Below are positions 57,943-64,000 of a DNA stretch of 64,000 nucleotides, one piece after another. A program made the position numbers and the translations under genes. The stretch lies in the NCBI RefSeq assembly GCF_030403745.1, contig NZ_JAQMWP010000007.1:186001-250000 (forward strand), given 5' to 3'. Every line of letters starts with the position of its first letter. Position 1 is the stretch's first letter. This DNA is from Streptomyces sp. S.PB5. GTDB taxonomy: Bacteria > Actinomycetota > Actinomycetes > Streptomycetales > Streptomycetaceae. Under the pieces are notes generated by a model that was not told the origin of the DNA, made no database searches, and saw only the letters and a list, made by a program, of their open reading frames with translations.

Positions 57943-60900
57943 CTACCCGGCGGCAGCCGCCAGGGCGCGCAGATCGCCGAGGACCTGCGCGTCCGTCCCC
58001 TCCAGGGCGGACAGCGCGCCGTGCCACCTGCGCAGGGCGGACCGTTCGTCCCCGAGCGCCTGTCGGACGTGCCCGCACTCGTACTCCGCGAGCCCCCGGC
58101 CGTAGGTGTCGCCGCGTGCGGCCGCTTCCCGGATCAGCACCGCGCACACGTCCTCGGCCTCTTCGAGACGGCCCAGCGCTCGCAGCGCCTGCGCCCGGCC
58201 CAGCCGTGTCTCCCGCTCGGCGTTCCAGTGCGCGCCGCAGGCCGTCATGACCTGCAGCGCCTCGTCAAAACTGTGCAGGGCCCGCGCGGGCTCGCCGAGA
58301 CGCAGGTGGACGCGGCCGGCGTTGCACAGGGCGACCTGCTCGATCACGGCACTGCCGAACTCGCGGGCGAGGTCCCTGCTGCGGCGGTGATACGCCAACG
58401 CCGAGCGCGGGTCGGTCAGTTCGGCCACGTGTCCCTGGTGACCGAGCAGCTCGGCCTCCTCGACGGGAGTGAGGCGCTCGGGACGCAGGGCGAGACACCG
58501 CGCCAAGGTCGTACGCGCGTCGTCGCCCCGGCCGAGTTCCCGCAGCAGCGCGGCCCGGTTGCCGAGGTGACGCATACGGGCGGTGTCGTCGGAGAGGGCC
58601 TCGCTCAGCTCCACGGCCTCGTCGAGGAGGAGCAGGGCCCGGCGGAGGTGGCCGGCCGAGTAGTGGGCGGAGGCGAGGTGCCCCAGCGCCCGCCCTTCGG
58701 CCGCGGTGTTGCCGCTGGACCTGGCGAGGGCGATGGCGTGCCGGGTGAGCCGTTCGAGATCCCGGGCCCGGCCGCGGTCGTGGAGATAGGGGAACAGGGA
58801 GCCGATCAGGGCCAGCGTGCGAGCGGGGCCCAGCCGCCCGTCCGCCCCCGAACCGGCCAGATGCAGCAGATTCGCCACTTCCTCATCGCCCCAGGCGAGC
58901 GCTGCCGCTGTGCCGGCGAAGACCGTACCGGGACGGTCGGCGGGGCGCTCGCCGTGATGGGCCTGCTTCGGGCCCCGGGGACGCGGGAACTGCTGCTCGC
59001 CCCCGGGGTTCTGACCGGACCGGAGGACTCGACCGAGCTCGGGACCTGGCCTGGGGGCAGGGCCCTGGGCGTGCCGAAGGTCTCGGCCGGGCTCGGGACC
59101 CTGGCCGGGCCCAAGGGCCTGGCTGTGCTCAGGGCCTCGCCCGAACTCCGGGCTGCGCTTGCCCTCGTGACCTTGCCCGAACTCCGGGCTGCGTCCATGC
59201 ACGAGGTTTCGGCCGGGCTCGGAAACTTGCCCGGCTCCAAGGGCCCGGCCGTGCTGAGGGTCTCGCCCGAACTCCGGGCTGCGCCTGTCGTCATGGCCTT
59301 GCCCGAGTTCCATGCTGCGTCCATGCTCAGGACCTCGCCCGAGCCCGGCATCTTGCACGGGGCCAAGGTCTCGGCCCTGCTCAAGGCTTCGCCCGTGGTC
59401 AAGGTCTCGCCCGAGTTCCCGGCCCAGTCCGTGCTCAACGCCTCGCCCGCCCTTCGTCCCTGTCCCGCTCCCGGCCCCTCGCCCCCGCTCAAGACCGGCC
59501 CCTAGCCCGGCCGTCCGGCCGGGATCCGGCCGCAATGCCGTCGCGCACTGCGCGAGCCGCTCCTCGTACCAGCGCAGCGCGCGTTCGGTCGCCGCTGCGG
59601 TCCGGTCCTGTTCTCCGGGGCGGCTCGCGAGTTCCCTGGCGAAGTCGCGGACGAGGTCGTGCGGTGTGTACCGGTCCCAGCCCACCTCCTGGAGCAGCGC
59701 CACCTCCGCCAGGCGGACCAGCGCCCGCTCGGCGGCACGTTCCGTGCGGTTCAGGGCCGTGGCCATGAGGTGTGTCCCGTACTCGGGCAGGTCCAGGGCA
59801 CCGACAAGGACCAGCGCCGCCGCGGCGTCGGCGTCGCACGGGTCGCCCGAGCCGAGCAGCGCCTCGTGGGCCGCCAGGAGGGGGCGGCGCACGCTCAGGT
59901 CCTCCAGTTCCAGATGGTCGAGGCGGTCCTCCGGCCGGGCGAGGCGTTCCACCAGCTTCGCCACCGGCAGGTTGCGGCGGCTCCGCAGGCGGGCGGCCGA
60001 GACGCGCAGCGCCAGCGGCAGGCGGCCGCACAGGGCCACGAGCCGCGCGACCGGTTCGGCGTCGGACGCGGTCCAGGACCGGCCCGAGGCGCGCTCCAGC
60101 AGTAGGGCGCCGTCCTGCGGCGAGAGCGGCTCCAGCCGGACATGCACGGAGGCGCCCAGCGTGGCCAGTGGCCGTCTGCTGGTGAGGAGTACGGCGCAGC
60201 CGGCGCCGGCCGGCAGCAGTGGACGTACCTGGGTCACCGAGGCCGCGTCGTCGAGGACGAGCAGCGTCCGGGTGGCGGCGAGCGTGGAGCGCAGCAGGGC
60301 GGAGGCGGCTCCCACGTCGCACGGGATCCGCCGGGTGTCCACGCCGAGGCCGTGCAGGAGCACGGAGAGGGCGTCGGCCGGTGAGAGAGGTCGTACGCCG
60401 GGGGTCGCGCCGTGGAGATTGAGATAGAGCTGGCCGTCCGGGAAGGCGGGCCGCAGCTGCTCGGCGACATGCAGGGCGAGGCCCGTCTTGCCCACGCCGG
60501 GCATCCCGCTGATCACGGCGACCGCGGTACGCGCGGCAGCGGACTCCAACTCCCCGCGGATCTCGGCGATGTGCGCGTCGCGGCCCACGAAGTCACCTGG
60601 GGAGGAGGGGAGTTGCGCGGGCCGCTGCGGGGAGGGCGGCGTCTCGGCCCCGCTGCGGAGCACCTCCTGGTGGGCCTCCTGCACGGCCGGTCCGGGTTCC
60701 ACCCCGAGCTCCTCGACCAGGGTCCGGCGCAGCGACCGGAAGAGGGCCAGCGCTTCGGCCCTCCGGTCCGTCCGGCCGAGGACGAGCATCAACTGGCGGT
60801 GCAGCGCCTCCCGGAACGGATGCTCCTTGACCAGCACGCCGAGTTCGGCGGCGAGCCCGTCGAGGCGGCCGAGTCGCAGAAGCGCCTCGTACCGGCATTC

Positions 60901-61383
60901 GAGTGCCTGCAGCCGCTGCTCCTGGAGGAAGGTCACCACCGGGTGTCCGGCCAGGGCAGGCACATCGGCGAACGGCGTACCCCGCCACAGCGCCAGAGCC
61001 GCCCCGGCGAACCGCTCCGCCGCCGCCCAGTCCTCCCGGTGGCCGGCCTCCTGTGCCCTGCGCACCCCCGCCTCGAACTCGGGCCGGTCCGACTCGCCCT
61101 CGCCGACGAGCAGTTCGAGCCCGTGCGACCGGGTCCGCAGCCGCGTGCCACCGACGTCACGGAGGCTTCTGCGCAGCCGGGCGATGTGGTTGTGCAGCGA
61201 GGCGGTGGCGGTCGGCGGTGGCTCCTCGCCCCACAACACCGTCATCACCGTCTCCACCGGCACGGCACGGTTCGGCTCCAGCAGCAGCGCGGCGAGCAGC
61301 GTGCGTGGCTTCGGCCCGCCGAGCACGACGGCCACGCCGTCGTCGTCGACGGCCGTCAGCGACCCCAGCACCGCGAACCTCAC
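57943..61383 (-). CDS. AfsR/SARP-type regulator with NB-ARC, hexapeptide insert and TPR domains
   Basis: 1146 residues. An OmpR-type winged helix (MRFAVLGSLTAVDDDG, GPKPRTLLAALLLEPN) and BTAD (GRTDRRAEALALFRSLRRTL) come first. The NB-ARC ATPase has GMPGVGKTGLALHV near residue 295, LLVLDDAASVTQVRPLL, and CGRLPLALRVSAARLR. Residues about 625-800 are a low-complexity insert of hexapeptide repeats (listed separately). From about 810 to the end run TPR repeats (GRALGHLASAHYSAGHLRRA, ALCNAGRVHLRLGEPARALH). Such proteins activate secondary-metabolism or developmental genes. GTG 61383 is chosen after CAGGAG; ATGs at 61443 and 61446 would add about 20 residues. It is divergent from a secreted hydrolase. 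Confidence 0.85.
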   Translation of the reverse strand: MRFAVLGSLTAVDDDGVAVVLGGPKPRTLLAALLLEPNRAVPVETVMTVLWGEEPPPTATASLHNHIARLRRSLRDVGGTRLRTRSHGLELLVGEGESDRPEFEAGVRRAQEAGHREDWAAAERFAGAALALWRGTPFADVPALAGHPVVTFLQEQRLQALECRYEALLRLGRLDGLAAELGVLVKEHPFREALHRQLMLVLGRTDRRAEALALFRSLRRTLVEELGVEPGPAVQEAHQEVLRSGAETPPSPQRPAQLPSSPGDFVGRDAHIAEIRGELESAAARTAVAVISGMPGVGKTGLALHVAEQLRPAFPDGQLYLNLHGATPGVRPLSPADALSVLLHGLGVDTRRIPCDVGAASALLRSTLAATRTLLVLDDAASVTQVRPLLPAGAGCAVLLTSRRPLATLGASVHVRLEPLSPQDGALLLERASGRSWTASDAEPVARLVALCGRLPLALRVSAARLRSRRNLPVAKLVERLARPEDRLDHLELEDLSVRRPLLAAHEALLGSGDPCDADAAAALVLVGALDLPEYGTHLMATALNRTERAAERALVRLAEVALLQEVGWDRYTPHDLVRDFARELASRPGEQDRTAAATERALRWYEERLAQCATALRPDPGRTAGLGAGLERGRGAGSGTGTKGGRGVEHGLGRELGRDLDHGRSLEQGRDLGPVQDAGLGRGPEHGRSMELGQGHDDRRSPEFGRDPQHGRALGAGQVSEPGRNLVHGRSPEFGQGHEGKRSPEFGRGPEHSQALGPGQGPEPGRDLRHAQGPAPRPGPELGRVLRSGQNPGGEQQFPRPRGPKQAHHGERPADRPGTVFAGTAAALAWGDEEVANLLHLAGSGADGRLGPARTLALIGSLFPYLHDRGRARDLERLTRHAIALARSSGNTAAEGRALGHLASAHYSAGHLRRALLLLDEAVELSEALSDDTARMRHLGNRAALLRELGRGDDARTTLARCLALRPERLTPVEEAELLGHQGHVAELTDPRSALAYHRRSRDLAREFGSAVIEQVALCNAGRVHLRLGEPARALHSFDEALQVMTACGAHWNAERETRLGRAQALRALGRLEEAEDVCAVLIREAAARGDTYGRGLAEYECGHVRQALGDERSALRRWHGALSALEGTDAQVLGDLRALAAAAG
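58990..59505 (-). repeat. 18-base (hexapeptide) coding minisatellite inside the SARP gene
   Basis: About 28 degenerate units of 18 bases encode hexapeptides of the form P/L-E-x-G-R/Q-D/S/G (PEFGRD, PEHGRS, PEPGRD, LEQGRD, PEFGQG). The DNA word CCCGAACTCCGGGCTGCG recurs at 59140, 59176 and 59266, spaced 36 and 90 bases, both multiples of 18. It lies exactly between the NB-ARC/winged-helix part and the TPR part. Confidence 0.85.
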
Positions 61384-61572
61384 CAGCGCTCCTGCCTCCG
61401 TATCCCCTGACCCCGAGTCTCCTGACCCCGTGTCGAAGAACATCATCTTCGTCCTGCGTCGGGCGAGGTTCAAAGGAGCGTCACAGCACGGTTGTTGGCG
61501 GCCTGTTGGAGTCCGGTTGGCGGCGGTCGGCACGATGCGTGTCCCCGTGAGCCGAGAAGAGGATGGGTGCAC

Positions 61573-62730
61573 ATGTCGACACGCCTGGTACGGACGGCGC
61601 TGGTGGGCCTGACAGCGATCGCGGCGGCAGGTTCGGTCCTGTCGGCCGCCCCGGCGCACGCCGCCGAGCCGGCCGGGTCCCGGCACACCGCGACGCAGGC
61701 CGCCATGGACGCCGCCGTGGCGGCGGGCGTCCCCGGTGTCGTGGCCGAGGTGCGCGACGGCCACGGGGGATGGAAGGGCACCTCGGGCGTCGCCGACCTC
61801 ACCACCAAGCAGCCCCGCGGCAACGGCGACCGGTTCCGCGCGGGGAGCGTCACCAAGACGCTGGTGGCGACCGTCCTGCTCCAGCTCCAGGCGGAGGGGA
61901 GGATCGACCTGGACGCCACGGTCGACCACTATCTGCCGGGCCTGGTGCAGGGCAACGGCCACGACGGCACGAGGATCACCGTCCGTCAGCTGATGAACCA
62001 CACCAGCGGCATCTTCAACTTCACCGAGGACGCCACCTTCGTGCAGCAGGTCCTCGGCATCGACTTCCTCCGGACCCGCTACGACGACTGGACCCCGCAG
62101 CAGGTCATCGCCCTCGCCCTGCAGAACCCGCCGCAGTTCGAGCCCGGCACCTCCTGGAAGTACTCCAACACCAACTACCTGCTGCTGGGCCTGATCATCG
62201 AGAAGCTGACCGGCAGGCCCTACGCCCAGGAGATCGAACGGCGCATCACCGGGCCGCTCGGCATGCAGGCCACGTACTTCCCCGGCACCGACCCGCACGT
62301 CCCCGCTCCCACCCGGCACTACTCCACCTTCACGGAGGACCCCGGGAAGATCTACGACGTGACCGAGCTCAATCCCTCCTGGGCCTGGGCGGCGGGCGAG
62401 ATGGTCACCAATGCCGCCGACCTCAACCGTCTCTATGCCGCCCTTCTCGGCGGCCGGCTGCTGCGCCCGGCCCAGCTGGAGCAGATGACGACCACGGTCG
62501 ACACCCTGGGGAACCTGGCCCGCCAGCGCTACGGCCTGGGCCTCATCGAGTACGAGACGACCTGCGGGGTCAAGGTGTGGGGGCACTCCGGAGGCATCCA
62601 CGGCTCCTCGACGCAGTCCTTCGGCACCAAGGACGGCCGCCACATGATCACCCTGAACTTCAACGGCGACTGGGTCGGCGGCGGGAAGACCGTCGTCTCG
62701 GCCGAGTTCTGCCCGCCCGCGACCTCCTAG
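61573..62730 (+). CDS. Secreted serine beta-lactamase/DD-peptidase-family hydrolase
   Basis: 385 residues. The signal peptide (LVGLTAIAAAGSVLSAAPAHA) ends near residue 31. The three active-site motifs of class C beta-lactamase-like enzymes are SVTK at 92-95, YSN near 197 and HSGG near 337. The sequence around them (VRQLMNHTSGIFNFTEDATF, YSNTNYLLLGLIIEKLTGRP) matches the Streptomyces D-alanyl-D-alanine carboxypeptidase/esterase group. The ATG at 61573 follows AAGAGGA. It is divergent from the SARP-type regulator, which may control it. Confidence 0.9.
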   Translation: MSTRLVRTALVGLTAIAAAGSVLSAAPAHAAEPAGSRHTATQAAMDAAVAAGVPGVVAEVRDGHGGWKGTSGVADLTTKQPRGNGDRFRAGSVTKTLVATVLLQLQAEGRIDLDATVDHYLPGLVQGNGHDGTRITVRQLMNHTSGIFNFTEDATFVQQVLGIDFLRTRYDDWTPQQVIALALQNPPQFEPGTSWKYSNTNYLLLGLIIEKLTGRPYAQEIERRITGPLGMQATYFPGTDPHVPAPTRHYSTFTEDPGKIYDVTELNPSWAWAAGEMVTNAADLNRLYAALLGGRLLRPAQLEQMTTTVDTLGNLARQRYGLGLIEYETTCGVKVWGHSGGIHGSSTQSFGTKDGRHMITLNFNGDWVGGGKTVVSAEFCPPATS

Positions 62731-62756
62731 TCGAATAGTCGAACCAGCCGAAGCGC

Positions 62757-63605
62757 TCAGCCGCGCAGGGTGCGGACCACCTCGGCCAGCGGCGTGGCGG
62801 GATGACCGGTGAGACGGGGCACGGCGTCGCTGACACCGTCGAGCTCGCCCGCCGCGATGGCCGTGTACGTGGACACCCAGGCGTCGAGCTGCCACGGCGG
62901 GGCGTCGTAGGGGGCACGGGAGGCGTACGCCTCCTCGACCGTCTCGGGGTGATACGTGACGCCACGGCCCTGCACCTGTGAGAGGACGGCCGCGGCCTCC
63001 TCCAGCGACAGCGACTCCGGGCCGGTGAGGTCGTACGTGGCACCGGCGTGTTCGCCCGGCCGGGTCAGGACGGCGGCCGCGGCATCCGCGATGTCGTCGT
63101 GGGACACGAACGCGGCCCGCCCCTTCCCGGCGGGACCACGGATGACCCCGTCCGCACCGGCGATTTCGGGCACGAACTCGGCGTAGAGGTTGTCCCGCAG
63201 GAACGTGTACGCCAGCCCGGTGCCCCGGATGTGCTCCTCGGTGTGGAAGTGGTCGCGGGCGAGGGTGAACGTCGCGTCGGGCGCCGCGCCGAAGAAGGAG
63301 ACGTACACCAGGTGCCGTACTCCGGCCTCGACGGCGGCGTCCACGAAGCGCCGGTGCTGGGAGAGCCGGTCGGCGCTCTCCGACGCGGAGACCATGAGGA
63401 CCGTCTCCGTGCCGGTGAGGCCGCGCACGACGGCCCCGTGATCGTCGTAACTGCCCTGCACAGGTGTGGCGCCCGGGAGCTGCGGGGCCCGCTCGGGGCT
63501 GCGTACCAGGAGCCGTTGAGGCGTGTCCCGCGCGGCCAGACGGCGGGCGACACGCCCGCCGAGGCGTCCGGTGGCGCCGGTGACGACCACTGTGGGCTCA
63601 GGCAT
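62757..63605 (-). CDS. NmrA-like NAD(P)-binding oxidoreductase
   Basis: 282 residues. The Rossmann motif is TVVVTGATGRLGGRVARRLA at the N-terminus, followed by LVRSPERAPQLPGA (NADP-preferring Arg) and HLVYVSFFGAAPDATFTLAR. The pattern is that of atypical SDRs such as NmrA and quinone oxidoreductase 2 (QorB/azoreductase-like). There is no classic Tyr-x3-Lys. It could be a quinone reductase or a redox-sensing regulator. It starts ATG 63605. The stop is 27 bases from the convergent serine hydrolase stop, with no clear hairpin between. Confidence 0.87.
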   Translation of the reverse strand: MPEPTVVVTGATGRLGGRVARRLAARDTPQRLLVRSPERAPQLPGATPVQGSYDDHGAVVRGLTGTETVLMVSASESADRLSQHRRFVDAAVEAGVRHLVYVSFFGAAPDATFTLARDHFHTEEHIRGTGLAYTFLRDNLYAEFVPEIAGADGVIRGPAGKGRAAFVSHDDIADAAAAVLTRPGEHAGATYDLTGPESLSLEEAAAVLSQVQGRGVTYHPETVEEAYASRAPYDAPPWQLDAWVSTYTAIAAGELDGVSDAVPRLTGHPATPLAEVVRTLRG

Positions 63606-63845
63606 GTTCCAGTCACTTCCTCGGCTTGTCGTCGGAGGGCGACAAGCTACTCCCCGGACGGTGCGGCTCGGTCAGCGGGACACGCCCAGCGCCACCGGCG
63701 TGCCGAAAGTGCGCCAGGCGAACGCTCATCAGGTCAAGCGTCCCGGACCCTTGACTCATAACCCGTCAGTAGCGATCCTCGTCACACATCTTGCGCCGGT
63801 CATGACAAGACCCATGGCCGCCGACCGAGGGGCGTGGTGCCGACC

Positions 63846-64000
63846 ATGACTCGATGTCCGAATCGCAGACGAAAAGACGTCACCGTCGTATCGCTGCTCC
63901 TCTTCGTCCTGGCCATCGCCCTGGGCCCCACCCCCAGTTCGGCGGCCGCGAGCGACTGGTGGAACCCCACCTCGCGCCCCGCTCCGGACGCCCAGATCAA
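63846..64000 (+). CDS. Secreted protein, N-terminal part (runs off window)
   Basis: 51 codons are visible from ATG 63846. The N-terminus is basic (TRCPNRRRKD), then a hydrophobic signal core (VVSLLLFVLAIALG) and a likely cleavage after PSSAAA, followed by SDWWNPTSRPAPDAQI. It is clearly an exported protein. The visible mature residues are not enough for me to name the enzyme. A TTGACT hexamer at 63751-63756 could be part of its promoter. Confidence 0.7.
   Translation, partial: MTRCPNRRRKDVTVVSLLLFVLAIALGPTPSSAAASDWWNPTSRPAPDAQI

Noticed and set aside
58966..59505. Separate plus-strand repeat protein (Ala/Ser/Pro/Leu-rich) opposite the SARP insert
   Set aside because: The 18-base repeat is open in several frames; only the minus-strand frame is continuous with recognisable domains on both sides.
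57943..62895. SARP protein extended to about 1650 residues
   Set aside because: The upstream part of the frame is antisense to the secreted serine hydrolase, which has a signal peptide and all catalytic motifs. The DNA-binding domain begins at 61383.

Overview
The window is high-GC actinobacterial DNA, almost certainly a Streptomyces chromosome. The evidence is strong third-position G/C in every gene, GTG/TTG starts, an AfsR/SARP-type regulator, a C-x2-C zinc-ribbon protein of the type I know as SCO2400-like, a tandem TerD protein, and many small Streptomyces-type hypothetical proteins. No rRNA, tRNA, CRISPR array, insertion sequence or phage gene was recognised.

Positions 1-20.5 kb form a choline / glycine-betaine / dimethylglycine / sarcosine catabolic island. 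On the minus strand a tightly overlapped operon runs glyA-soxB-soxD-soxA-soxG-sdaA-purU. It would turn sarcosine into glycine plus methylene-THF, then serine, then pyruvate, with PurU releasing formate and THF. A divergent GntR/FCD regulator shares a promoter region with glyA that holds two TGATATATCA palindromes. On the plus strand follow a choline dehydrogenase, a MetF-like reductase, an alpha/beta hydrolase with an Asp nucleophile, betaine aldehyde dehydrogenase, a betaine-type ABC importer (ATPase, double-length permease, lipoprotein) and dimethylglycine oxidase. Three plus-strand promoters share a GTTGC-N7-GCAAC motif. At two of them it occurs as a 19-bp-phased pair directly after a TTGAC-N17 promoter. 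The betaine-to-dimethylglycine step is not encoded in the window.

Positions 20.5-37.4 kb are general accessory genes: an anti-sigma-type ATPase, a Cds1-like cysteine desulfhydrase, an SRPBCC protein, a DeoR regulator, a membrane protein ending in a GHSQG lipase motif, a beta-helix/CbxX-type AAA fusion, a Rv1733c-like membrane protein, a MOSC protein, a TerD protein, an HpnB-like glycosyltransferase, a glutamate racemase-like protein and an O-antigen-ligase-like membrane protein.

Positions 37.6-50.3 kb hold apolipoprotein N-acyltransferase, a Nudix hydrolase, a 3-hydroxybutyrate dehydrogenase / PucR-type regulator / MHS transporter group, an HxlR regulator divergent from an aldo-keto reductase, a RibD-like reductase, and a divergently split SsuABC-type importer with an LLM flavin oxidoreductase.

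Positions 50.3-64 kb hold a large secreted GH18 chitinase-like protein with FG-GAP repeats, a decayed LLM oxidoreductase, a monooxygenase-like small protein, phosphoglucomutase, a methyltransferase, the zinc-ribbon membrane protein, a SARP/NB-ARC/TPR regulator carrying an unusual hexapeptide-repeat insert, a secreted serine hydrolase, an NmrA-like oxidoreductase, and the start of a secreted protein cut by the window end. Convergent gene pairs are often separated by strong perfect hairpins.
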